A stretch of DNA of 64,000 bases from Enoplolaimus lenunculus (lineage: Eukaryota > Nematoda > Enoplea > Enoplida > Thoracostomopsidae): assembly GCA_030248215.1 (NCBI GenBank), contig JASANG010004073.1, positions 124,001 to 188,000 of the forward strand, written 5' to 3'. Under the pieces are notes generated by a model. It saw only the letters and a program-made list of their open reading frames with translations. It was not told where the DNA came from and made no database searches. Shown here in pieces: positions 29,518 to 43,053 of this stretch (position 1 is the first letter of the stretch; each line of letters starts with the position of its first letter). A program made the position numbers and the translations under genes.

Positions 29518-32500
29518 CTGAAATATTTAAAACAAATATACATTTTTTTATTAGTTTCAGCAAAAACTCCTGTGATGCGCGGGCTGTTATGAAATAAGTT
29601 CCAAAAATTTTGTTTCGGTTTACATTTAGACTTTTAGGTTTAAACCATTTACAATAAATACATTTCGTTAGTTTCAGCAAAAACTCCTGTGATGCGCGGG
29701 CTGTTATGAAATAAGTTCCAAAAATTTTGTTTCGGTTTACATTTAGACTTTTAGGTTTAAACCATTTACAATAAATACATTTCGTTAGTTTCAGCAAAAA
29801 CTCCTGTGATGCGCGGGCTGTTATGAAATAAGTTCCAAAAATTTTGTTTCGGTTTACATTTAGACTTTTAGGTTTAAACCATTTACAATAAATACATTTC
29901 GTTAGTTTCAGCAAAAACTCCTGTGATGCGCGGGCTGTTATGAAATAAGTTTCAAAAATTTTGTTTCGGTTTACATTTAGACTTTTAGGTTTAAACCATT
30001 TACAATAAATACATTTCGTTAGTTTCAGCAAAAACTCCTGTGATGCGCGGGCTGTTATGAAATAAGTTCCAAAAATTTTGTTTCGGTTTACATTTAGACT
30101 TTTAGGTTTAAACCATTTACAATAAATACATTTCGTTAGTTTCAGCAAAAACTCCTGTGATGCGCGGGCTGTTATGAAATAAGTTCCAAAAATTTTGTTT
30201 CGGTTTACATTTAGACTTTTAGGTTTAAACCATTTACAATAAATACATTTCGTTAGTTTCAGCAAAAACTCCTGTGATGCGCGGGCTGTTATGAAATAAG
30301 TTCCAAAAATTTTGTTTCGGTTTACATTTAGACTTTTAGGTTTAAACCATTTACAATAAATACATTTCGTTAGTTTCAGCAAAAACTCCTGTGATGCGCG
30401 GGCTGTTATGAAATAAGTTCCAAAAATTTTGTTTCGGTTTACATTTAGACTTTTAGGTTTAAACCATTTACAATAAATACATTTCGTTAGTTTCAGCAAA
30501 AACTCCTGTGATGCGCGGGCTGTTATGAAATAAGTTCCAAAAATTTTGTTTCGGTTTACATTTAGACTTTTAGGTTTAAACCATTTACAATAAATACATT
30601 TCGTTAGTTTCAGCAAAAACTCCTGTGATGCGCGGGCTGTTATGAAATAAGTTCCAAAAATTTTGTTTCGGTTTACATTTAGACTTTTAGGTTTAAACCA
30701 TTTACAATAAATACATTTCGTTAGTTTCAGCAAAAACTCCTGTGATGCGCGGGCTGTTATGAAATAAGTTCCAAAAATTTTGTTTCGGTTTACATTTAGA
30801 CTTTTAGGTTTAAACCATTTACAATAAATACATTTCGTTAGTTTCAGCAAAAACTCCTGTGATGCGCGGGCTGTTATGAAATAAGTTCCAAAAATTTTGT
30901 TTCGGTTTACATTTAGACTTTTAGGTTTAAACCATTTACAATAAATACATTTCGTTAGTTTCAGCAAAAACTCCTGTGATGCGCGGGCTGTTATGAAATA
31001 AGTTCCAAAAATTTTGTTTCGGTTTACATTTAGACTTTTAGGTTTAAACCATTTACAATAAATACATTTCGTTAGTTTCAGCAAAAACTCCTGTGATGCG
31101 CGGGCTGTTATGAAATAAGTTCCAAAAATTTTGTTTCGGTTTACATTTAGACTTTTAGGTTTAAACCATTTACAATAAATACATTTCGTTAGTTTCAGCA
31201 AAAACTCCTGTGATGCGCGGGCTGTTATGAAATAAGTTCCAAAAATTTTGTTTCGGTTTACATTTAGACTTTTAGGTTTAAACCATTTACAATAAATACA
31301 TTTCGTTAGTTTCAGCAAAAACTCCTGTGATGCGCGGGCTGTTATGAAATAAGTTCCAAAAATTTTGTTTCGGTTTACATTTAGACTTTTAGGTTTAAAC
31401 GTGTAGATTTGTTTCGGTGTCGGTTTTATAATTGGACACAACAAACCACCCGTAGCGCAACGGTACTTTAAGCTCGACATCACAAGTTGCGGCTGTACTT
31501 TTCTAAAAGCGATGTTGTATTTCAATTTACCTTGACCATTTCTTCGGTGTCGACCATTGAGCGAATCAGCGCGTTCAACGCCATTTGCCGTCAATCGATA
31601 GTAGGCAACATTTTCATCTGGGCGTTTGGATCGATGAGTAGCTATGGTGATATCCGGGCGAGTAAATTGGCCTGAACTCAACTCAGCGCTCGTCCAGTGG
31701 TGCTGACGATCGCTGCTGTCTGGGATAGCGCCAGCTCGTTGTATGTGGCTGTAGTAACTGTCGTCTGGCTTCGCCATTTCTTCACGAGTTGGTTCTTCCA
31801 TATGTTGATACGGTTGGTGTTGTTGTTGTTGCCGTTGTTGCTGTTGCCGTTGTTGCTGTTGTTGTTGTTGCGCTCCGTTGATTGCACTTTGATGCGCGGT
31901 TGCTCGTCGCTGTACTCCGGATGTCGAAATACGTCGACCGCGATTATACAACGACGCAGTTGCTGCTTTGTTGTAAAATGATCCAATTTCTAACGAAGCT
32001 GGATGATATCGTTGGTCTCTATCAACAGCAGCAACGGTTGTCGCTACTGGTTGGCGATGTTGCGGCAGCTGTTGCTGCTCTTGATGTCTCGATTCTTCGG
32101 GTTGCTGCTGTCGCGTTGTTTCTTCTTGTTGTTCCTCATTCCTTATGTGCCGATCGTTTTGCTGTTCATCACCTTCGTTTCGTTGTCGGTTGTCGTTCTG
32201 TCGCCAATGCTGTTGTTGCTGATTTTTTCGCATTTCATGTTGCTGTTGTCGTTGGTTATCTTTTTCAAACTCCAATTGCTGATGGATCTCTTTGTTTGGT
32301 CGTTCCTCATCCCAGGTTGTATTTTCTGCGTTTTGCCATCGAGTTGTTACGCCAACTCGACGAGGTTTTTCCAGGGTTCGGCTTCTCGATTTTGGAGTAT
32401 CCATGAATTTTTCGTCTGGAAAGCTTCCGTTGGTCTGGATTGTTGTGTCATGTTCAGGTTGTCGCCATTGTCTTGATTTATCTTCAGTTAAGAAAGCTTT

Positions 32501-35500
32501 GTATCCCATTCGAGGTTGTTGGGGTTGTTGCCATTTGGCGATTGCGTGCAAATTATTCAACGACTGTGCAAGTGAATTCGCTTTTTGAAGACCATCGAAC
32601 GCTGGCGATAGTCGTTGCTGATTGACTGATTCTTCCAGCCGCGCGGAACGTTCTTGGTTTGATTGCGTTGTGTATTCAGTTGTAGGCGATTGCTGATTGG
32701 TCGAATCTTCGTACAAGTTGACTGAAGCATGATTCTGATTGGTCGGTTGTAGTCGATCTGCGCTGAAATTAATTCGCTGATTGGTCGATGGGTTTTTGAA
32801 GTCTAGCGATTCTGGCATCTGATTGGTTGATGTCTTGCGCGATCCAGTCTGACTTGAATGCCGACTAGTGTCAACCAATGACGTTCGGGCAACGGCAGCC
32901 TGTTCTTCGCTTGTTGTCGAACAATTGGTAGCGTATCCCGACGATTCCTTTGGCGAATTGGATGACGTGTGCGGTAGCTGATGTTGATTCGTTCTTGGTG
33001 ACGTGTCATGGTGTTTTTGATGTTTATTCGGTGTAATGTTGAGGTTTGTATAAGACGCGGTCCGATCGGTTGGGGCTCGTATACCATTGAATGGCGTGGA
33101 TTTCGTTCTTGAATCAGGTGTTGGACGTAACGGACTATTGTAGCGTTTGAGATCAGACAACTGTTCTGCAGGTGATACTGCGAGATTATCGGTAGATTTT
33201 CGGAGTCTAAAATTATCAGCCAAACACTAGGAAACGAATAGCAAAAATATCGAAATCGGAAAACGGACGTAAAACATGAAACTTGAAATAATATCATGCA
33301 AAGCCGCAGCAGTCTGCCCCCCCATGCCATCCGATTGGTTCCACCCTACTGAGGGGACCCGACCCTAAAAAGATTTTAAACAAAAAATTTGAAAAATATT
33401 TTGATCATCGCAAGGGGCATCCACCCCGGAATTTTTTTGGGGTCTCTCCCTAGCCTGCTCTGACACTAATACCCGGTAAATATACAGTATCCCCTTGTTT
33501 TCAAATATAGTTTGATCGTTCCCAGACCAGCTATGTAGACGCCGTAGAAATAAACACGAGACATCACACTCTATGCCAGGTATAATTTGATTGGTTAACT
33601 TACAGATTTAAAGCTAACTAAATATCTATAGAAGTTGTCAATTTCAATGAATTGAACGTTTGTATACCCGAAAATATGTGGAATCTTAATTTTCCAACCC
33701 GCCACTTGGCTCCTGATCACCTTACCTTGACCTTAAATCGGCGAGCTGTCGAAAATCAATATTGGAATTGGTTGAATGATGAGTTGAATTTCGAGTTGAA
33801 TCGCTTTCTGAGACCATTGATACTGTAGGTTGACGCAGTGACGTCATACTTTGACTAGCCAATCGTGACAGGCATTGCTTTTCGAATCCAGTGGGTCGGG
33901 CTACGGGCCGTTGTGAAGACCGTTCACGGCGCGGAGTCGCGTTACTTCGAGGCGTATCGAAATAATTGGTCAGACTTGAGCTAAAAAAACCAGGAAGCGT
34001 AGAAATTTTTTTTATTATTTTCAAACTTGAAAAGTTAACGTGTTTTTTGTTGTTTTTGTAAAAAAACAACCGATATTTTATTTAAAAATGGTTTGATTTT
34101 GAAAATTTTAGCATATTTAGTTTTTTTTCGCAATCTAAATCCAATACATGCATATGAACGTTAAATTAAGTAGAACTGGAAATTTTGCGACAAACAAAAA
34201 TTATTGTGAACCACGCATTTTACTGTGAATATTAACAACTTTTAGTACCGTCCTGATAGAACAAGCGAATCACAATTTCGACGCAGGGGAGTCACGTTTG
34301 AGTTGTCACGTCGAACATATTGTTCAATTTTGTTGTTCTCGTCTTCTGAAATGTTTAAAATATTAAAATTAATTTTCGAATTTTGCCAAAACTTTAGCAT
34401 TTAAGTTATTACACTTTAACGAATGTCTAAAACATTTGTTCTGATGAATAATACTGAGTTTTTGTTCGCTTTTTATTGACAATATTTAGTTTTAATTTAC
34501 AAAATTGATTGTTTTGCTCAATAAAAGCTAATGTTAGCTGGTTAATTTAATTTTTATTTATTTAGAAACCCCCCAACGCTAGTGTCAATTTAATAATGCG
34601 AAAGTTCCCTTCACATTGTTTTCATATTAATTACATTATCACATGTTTAGACTTTACGCCTAGGCTAGTCTCAGGCTTAAGCTCAGGCATAGGCGCAGTG
34701 TTCAGGTTTAAGCTTATTATCAGGTTTAAACTTAGGTTAGGATCAGGCTAGTTTACGCGTCACATGATTAGGCTATAGGCTCAAGCTTAGGCTTAGGCTT
34801 ATTATCAATTTTAAGCTTAGGTTTAGGATCAGGCTACTCTGTAAAAACCCTCTACTTAAAATACTATAGTTATATTTTGGTAACTTTTTTAAGAATAAGT
34901 GTACTAAATATTGCGTAAATCTTTGCTTAAATGATGTGAATAAGTAAAACTACTGCTGTCATTTCCTGATTAATTAAGTAAATGTAAATCTAAAAATTTT
35001 GTGCTTGCTTAAAATTTAAGTAAAACTTTGCCAAGCGCCATAGTAAAAGTACAACCGGCACTTTAATTCGACAACAGTTTTACTTAATTTTAAGTATATT
35101 TTTTCAGTGAGTAGTTACGCTTGGAGGGACTTTATATTGGTAGAAACTATTAAACAAATGCCATTTATATCAATATTATTGCACGAAAATGTATTCTCGT
35201 CCGAGATATAAGTTCGCTATCAATCAGCGGGTGGTCGTAGAAGAAAACGGCAATTTTTTTGAAAAACAGTTAATATTTAATTTGACAAACTCAAACCGTC
35301 ACCAAAATATGCTCAATAACTTAAATATACAACATGCAGTTAATTGGTTTTTGATTTGTTAGTTTAAACAAGATTGCATGATACAAAAGTGTGCAACTCT
35401 TTGGGTTCCGCATGGCACAAAATGTTCCACCGCGCGTTGTGTTTTTGGCCGACCCCCTTTTTGTTTAGAGGGTGGTCGCTGTCACCCGCAATAACCCTAA

Positions 35501-38500
35501 ATTAAGTTATAAGTGGAGCAATTTGTTGCCGTATACATAAGTGTCATGGTTCGCATAGATTGTAGCTCCCTCTAAATAAAGGGGGTAGGCCAAAAACGCG
35601 ACACGGGCCGAGTACATTCTTTTCTACACAAAATGTAGCCAGTTGCATACTCTTGTATTTTTGATTTATTCTAAAAATACAAATACGTTGCGATTCGTTG
35701 AGCTCACTGCCCAAATTTTAAAAAAATTCAAAATTTCAATTTAACATAGTTGAGTTGAAACTTAAATTGAAAACTTTTCAATTTAAAATTGAACAAAAAA
35801 ATCAAGGCTGAAAATAAAACTACCGTCTTCAGAGAACACTGTTGGTAGCGTCATGCGTCGATCAGGTTCCATTATTAGCAGCGAATTTGTCGTTTGCGGT
35901 CCGTACGCTTGGTTCCACACGGTGGCAGGTCCGGTTGGCATCGAACGTCGGCCTTTTTTGGTCCGTAATTTGACCACAGGACTAGAAGATGCGGCTTCAT
36001 CAAAGCTGCCGACGCTCATGTCTAACGGTTGTGCAGGAGTTATTTTTGCAGTTGAAATGTAAGTTATTGGGTTAATTGGTTCATTAGGTGTAGGGCTGGC
36101 TGGACTACCAGCAGTTGCCCTAAGTCGTATGGCTGAAATGTTAATAGTAAACGCTAAATATAGGGCTTGTTAATAGTTAAACATATTTGGCCTATTTTTG
36201 CATTGTATCAACACTAACGTAGGCATAATATGTGAATATAATTAAAGCTGGGATGCCCCACATACGTATTTTGGCCAATTTCCAGCATTTAATTCCGTTA
36301 ATATTTTCTTAGAACACAAACGTAATTGTTTTGTGAGTAGAAAATATGCATGCAGATAGTTGTACATTCGTTGAGTTTTGCACATTGCGCAACGCCGGCT
36401 GACTAGTATCTAAACATTTCCCATATAAAGTATAGTGCGAACAACTTAGTGCAAACTATTCGTGCAATATGCACATACTATGCGCAGTGTTTAACAATTA
36501 TCACACGTATATGCCGTACCAAATTTACATAAGAGTAACAGCGTTTATCAGACTCCAGCGTAAATGTCGGCTTACAGTTGAATTCTGAAGGTGAACGATT
36601 CCCACACTAAAAGCCTGGGTTCGATTTTGAATTTAAAAATTAAATTTTAATTTATAAATTCCAGCTATGAAAAGTTTAAATATTTGAAACAAAAATAGGG
36701 TTTTCTAACATATTTTTATCAATATATGCTATTTCTCGCACCACTTTTGCTCGAATCTACGACATTTCGTTATCTGAAACGTCACAACTTGTCGCTCAAC
36801 AGTATCCTAAGCCAAAATCGAAGCAAAATCCTTCAGATATATATTTATAAGCCTAAGCATAATGACGGGCGAGCAAAGGGTCGAGTGGGTGCAGTTTCGA
36901 ATGAAACGTTGGTCGACCAGTTTTGAGTCGAACTGTCGTCTTATCATTTTGCGTATGTAATATTTAGTAACAAGCGAGTTTTTAGAGTTTTCCATCATAC
37001 AAATTTGAAAATACAGCAAGGCCCTCCACGCAGCCCTTGTTAATGACCAATGTATTTGTTGTAAAATCTCAAAATTATTGTAAATTCAAGCTTGCAATAA
37101 TGTACGCACAAATAACTCGGTAACTTTGACGGAAATAAAAAAGATTTACTTTAATCTAACTGAAATGCAAAGTGTTTTTGATTGGAGGATTGTACAGACC
37201 AAACAGATACTGGAATACAAACTGTTTGTGATTGTTGTTCACGCTTGACTGTGGTCGAGAAAACTGACTTGCACAATAATTATTCGGTTTCACCATTTGC
37301 AAATTACAAATTGAACGATGTTATAGTCTTTGTTTATATAGTATACAAACGAAGCTGTGTGAGCGTGTGCCGTACTGTTGAATCGAATACAACTTTATGT
37401 GAGCATTGTTTATATTTCTCAACCCACATAAACGTTGTTTAATTTATAATTTGCAAATATGGTGAAGCCAAATAATTATTGTGAAAGTTAGTTTTCTCGA
37501 ATATAGTCATACCTTAACAACCATTCAAAATCAGTTTGCATTCCAGTAGTTGTTTGTGAGTTGCCCCGAACGGCAATTGTCGTCTGGGATGTACCAGTTG
37601 CCAATTGCGACAAATAGCTCTTTGTTGCACGACATACATAATACATATGTGACTTAAATTTGCAGTTTATCTTTAATGTTTTGAATAACCTGCGCTATGG
37701 CATAGATCAAATAATAATTGGTACATGAAATCATACCCTCACGAAATGAAATCCTGGCTCACACCCTGGCTTTTATAAATAATATTTTCTTCGCTTAAAA
37801 TCAGCAATTTCCACAGCTCCGTAAATTTTTCGTTTTAGTTTCACATTTCTGAACTGAAAAGCTGTTTCCTCGTTTCCTCTCATGGATTGACTGACCAAAA
37901 AACATTTTACTGAAATAATATACAAAATATTATATATATACAAAAGTAACAGCTGTTTTGGTCAAAACTTAAAATAATTCTTTGTCTTCAGAATAGAATT
38001 TTGAACAAATTTTTTAAATTTATCTTAAATTTAAGAAATTGAAGCGAAAAAAACGTGAGAGAGCGAGAGAGAAAATGTGAAAACTCTTGAAAATATTAAA
38101 CTAAAAGTGAATCAAGCCAAAGATGACAGAGCTGTATAAGAGACGGTATAACTCATTGTTTTGGCATTTTTAAGATTGCGGTCAATTGCAGTTAAACAGA
38201 ACACTTAGGGGATGCCCCTTAAACAGCGGGCTTGCACTTTTTGTCGCTTTATTACGTTTAAAATTTGAAATATGTAATGATTTTTAGTTAGCAATATTGG
38301 TTTTCAAACAAGTGAACTAAATCAATTCGTAAGCAACTTGTCGTAGAACAGGGTCACAGTAGAAGTTTACTAGACTTTGAACAAATCTTGGGACACAAAT
38401 TGAAAATTTTGCACCTTTGGCTCAACTTTAAAAGTATTAAAATATTTGCTGTTCTCATTTCAAGACCTGTAAACTTTTCAAAGTAGAAAATTATTTTTCT

Positions 38501-41500
38501 TAATTGAAAAATTCAAGATTTTTTCAGGAGAAGGGGGGTGTGCACCCCCGGCCCTCCCTTGGCTACAGGCCCGATCACTGCACGAAACTGGAAATCGGCA
38601 GATAAATTCTATATTAACAGCGGCAAAAAACCTAAATAGCGTAAAATATCTTCAAGATAATTTTGTCTAAATTAAATCTATTTGTGATTCGTAAAGCGAT
38701 TGGAGAGTTGGATAACAAATTCAGGTATCTAATTCTGTACCCTTCATTGATTGGTTGATCTATTTACTGTTTCACTGTGATAACAAGTGGACGACCTCGA
38801 AATTGCAAATAGGAATCAAAATCAAAATTTTGTATTAACCCTTTCTCACATGAATATTTTCTATTTTCCCTGAGACCTACTTTTTACGCTAGGATTCGAA
38901 CTCCAGTGACTACAGTGGGAGGCGTTATACCATCACCACTCAGCTGTACGAGTTTGACGCTCGAGCCCGAGGGGGCTCTCACGTGTTGTGGTGATTTAGT
39001 ACTATGTATACGTGTAGCAATTGTTAAACACGGTGCGATATATACTATTTAACGTATATACACTGCGCTGAATTGCCTACAGGCAACTCAATGTGAGAAG
39101 GGGTTAATATTTAGCAATAAAATTGCGTTTGGCTTCAAGCAAGTTCCGCTAGCTAACTTTTTCAGGATAATACGTCGCGTGCTATACCGTTTGGCCAATG
39201 TAAAGAACAGGGCCGGAACAGTTTTATAAGCACATTATTAAGCCTATGCCTAAGCGTAAGAACTAGCATATTCCTAAGCCTAAGTCTAAGCGTAAGCCAA
39301 GCAAAAAATTAGTCTAACGCTTAAGCTTACTCTTTTCTAAACCCACAGAAAAACGTTCCGCCCCTGATCTTTACACGGACCGAAATTTTTGAATTCGACA
39401 CTTGTGATAGCTACAGTATTAATCAATAAATTACTAAAATTACAGAATAGTTGTACAGTTGAGAAAATAGCACTGGGCTAAGTTCAAAAACGACAAAATG
39501 TTTTAAATTAATTTTAAGAAAAAATAAAACGTCAACATTAAACAATAAGTGAACATTTGGAAAAAAAGCCTTGTTTGTGCACAAATTGAAAAAGATTTTG
39601 ACCACTGATTTGGCGGACATATTTACATAAATCGGTAGTCATTATTATATTTGATTTTAAATTTCTTAAAAATAAAAACAAATTTAACAATTTTGAAATT
39701 GCAAACAGGTCAAACGGTGAACGGCGACAAAGTTTCATGAGGGGGCGATTGCGCGAGGACTTTGCGTAAATCCATAATTAGGGGTACACTTTTTGTTATG
39801 GGAACCAAAATTCTGGCTCGTGTACACTTTCATTACACGTCGAATGGAATTGAAAGGGTTAATCTTTGAGTTGCGCTATACATTTCTTTGCCGCCCAACG
39901 GCACACAGCGCGACTCCGAGTGACGCCGTCTAGCAAGTATACCGCAACCGTTAACCTAAAGTGTTACTGTGGAGAAAAGTGTATAAGAACCAATATTTTT
40001 GGGGGCTGTCCCTTTTACCCCTTTTACCTACGGCAAAATCAAACGTGGGCAACAATTTATCCATTTAACCCACGGGTAAAGTCTCACTCACAGCACCAAC
40101 CGGCCTTTGGGACGACATTTTCCACCTGTACGGTTGTCGTGTGTATTTTCAGCGATACAGAGCAAGGGGTAATTATACGACAGAAAATTTTTTGTGATAA
40201 AATGGTAAAGTCTCTACCTTACAATTTTCCCATCAGGAAATTTTAATTGCGTTTTATAACTTTTGCCAGCCGCGTGTCAGAAATTTCAGGATTTGCAGCT
40301 GGGACTAATTAGCGTCGATAGGTAATATCTTCCTATAAGTTAGAGGAGAGAATTATTTTTAGTTTTCTAAAGACTAAATTTAAAACTGGTGACTCATCAA
40401 GCATCATTTAGAAAATTAGACAATTTTAAAATTGCAACGCGTGTATCTTTGACTGTCAAACGGAATAAAATTAAATTTCTTAAATTTAAGACAATCACCG
40501 TATGACGCATGTGCATTACACCTGTCGTTTCAAGTATACAATGATCGGATATCAGATATCTTTAAACTCACATATTAAATCCTGTGCCGGCGGAAGCACT
40601 TCCCGTTCATTTGGGGGGGGCAACCCTTGAGGCCCCATTTTGGCAGACTAAATATAGTCGCGGACCACAAAGTAATGGGGCTGTGAAACGTTGTACTCGG
40701 GGCTCTTTTCGGACCTATTTGAGGAGCGCCGACTATCAACACCCCGGTCCTGATAAAATGCCTAATATTTTAAATAAAACGTATTCTAAGGTTACTTTAG
40801 GGGTTGATTAGAACTTCCACGGTTGTAATCAAGAAGGGGGCTTAGGGGGTTAAACTGGTTGTAATTAAGGTGGCTCAGGGGGTTAACACTGCAGTACGGT
40901 TTCATGCTGAGTAGGTTTTTTGGATGAAAACAAATATCGGCCCGTGTTACTTTAAGGGGCGTCCAGGTTTCTGGTGGGTCTATAAAAGAGTAGGTTTCGA
41001 TTCTATATTACATTTTTTGTTAAATTTAGGCTTAGGTTTAGGAATACGTTTTTACAACGCTTAGGCTTAGGCTTAGGCTTAGGAATACGCTTAATCTACT
41101 GTTACGCCCCTTAAAGTAACATTGGCCCAAATATCGGACGTGATCCAAATGTTGCCCTTTAATGAGACTTGATTTTAGGTGGGATACTGTCCACGAGGCG
41201 TCACTTTTTCTGTAGTGTAGCTTTGAACTTTTAAGTATACTGTCGTCTTTTCTCAAGACGACAGTATTGTTAAACCTTAAAAGCCACACTACAGAAAAAA
41301 AGCGGTTTCAAAATATTCGTTGACAGTTTCCCAATTTTTAATTCTTAAGAACTAATATTTTAGTCGTTTTTTTCCGGAAACAATTTCAGACCAAACTCAA
41401 AATTTGTAAGAATGCGACTCGCTGAGGCGGTTGAGTTGCTCAGCCTCCCGTTCAGTCCACGACTTATCAACTCGACTCATAAACACAAACGGTGATTTTA

Positions 41501-42870
41501 ATCTTATGTTAAACTTTTACTGTTTTCGGTCATAAAATCTTACATTTATTAGTTTTTGTATGTATTACTAACTTTGTTTCAGGGTGGCAATATAATTTTG
41601 ATGACATCCAGCACCGTCCGTCGTCGTCCGTCACCATCCATCGCCGTCCGTCTCCATCCGTCGCCGTCCGTCACAATCCGTCTCCGTCCGTCTCCGTCCG
41701 TCTCCATCCGTCGCCGTCCGTCACAATCCGTCTCCGTCCGTCTCCATCCGTCGCCGTCCGTCACAATCCGTCTCCGTCCGTCACCATCCGTCGCCGTCCG
41801 TCACAATCCGTCTCCGTCCGTCTCCATCCGTCGCCGTCCGTCACAATCCGTCTCCGTCCGTCTCCATCCGTCGCCGTCCGTCACAATCCGTCTCCGTCCG
41901 TCTCCATCCGTCGCCGTCCGTCACAATCCGTCTCCGTCCGTCTCCATCCGTCGCCGTCCGTCACAATCCGTCTCCGTCCGTCACCATCCGTCGCCGTCCG
42001 TCACAATCCGTCTCCGTCCGTCTCCGTCCATCACCATCCGTCACAATCCGTCTCCGTCCGTCACCATCCGTCGCCGTCCGTCACAATCCGTCTCCGTCCG
42101 TCACCATCCGTCTCCGTCCGTCTCCGTCCGTCTCCATCCATCGCCGGTCCGCCGCCGTGCGGCATCCTATGCGAATTACTCATCTTTCATGCCATGCGGT
42201 ATCTAACGGAGACGAACGGGGCTGAACGGTGACGGACGGCACTGAACGACAAGAATAACGCCACCCTAAGTCTGAGGAACTATTTTAAGCACAAGCATCT
42301 AAAGTGAAATCAAAACTGTCATAACCAGAAAATTGTCTTGGTGGGTGACAGTGGTCAGTTCAAAAATGTTTACGCTTAAATTACAACTGACCGAACGTGA
42401 CCATATGACTTACACTCAAGCATGGTTAAAACTTTTCCAAGGGGACTAAGCCATCTGGTCTGCCCGATCCCTATCTGGCTAACTACAAGCTTATACAAAT
42501 AACATGTATTCAGTCGGTATTTCAGGATAGAAGGGAGTGAGCAACTCCGTAGAGGGCGTCGTGTGTCACAAAAAAATTGCAGATGGGCCGCATAGCGTCG
42601 TGGATTTCTTAAAAATTACTTTTTTCGGACGTATAACGCGCAGAAATTAGGCGTTTAAAAGCAAGAAACGATAACAAAGCTAAAATTAATGGTCAACCCG
42701 AATATGTGGTTGGACAAATCAGATAACACCAGCATCAAAGACTTAAATTAATGTTTAGAATTGAAGCTGTTTAATTTATTGCAACTGCTGTATCGAATGA
42801 GCTGTGAGAATTTGAAAATTTATATTGAAATAGTAAAAAAATAAAAAAAAAAAAAAAAAACAAAAAAAAA

Positions 42871-42906
<36 letters not shown>

Positions 42907-42926
42907 AAAAAAAAAAAAAAACAACA

Positions 42927-43003
<77 letters not shown>

Positions 43004-43009
43004 AAAAAA

Positions 43010-43053
<44 letters not shown>

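Noticed and set aside
29551-31400. CRISPR-like direct repeats
   Set aside because: The 117-bp units are contiguous with no unique spacers, and the genome is eukaryotic.
29345-33223. A single protein of about 1,290 residues with a 39-residue repeat
   Set aside because: The repeat part is an intronic minisatellite: splice sites with matching phase flank it, and openness of one unit explains openness of all. The apparent first codon is also not ATG.
37211-37267. Possible 57-nt cassette exon on the minus strand (SQFSRPQSSVNNNHKQFVF)
   Set aside because: It would be phase-compatible, but the acceptor lacks a pyrimidine tract and the stretch is too short to judge by eye.
37182-37442. Cys-rich open frame on the plus strand
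   Set aside because: It has no ATG at its head, no splice partners and lies antisense within an intron of the large gene.
41556-42206. P/S/R/V-rich open frame
   Set aside because: It is the translation of the TCCGTC minisatellite, with no splice or start support.
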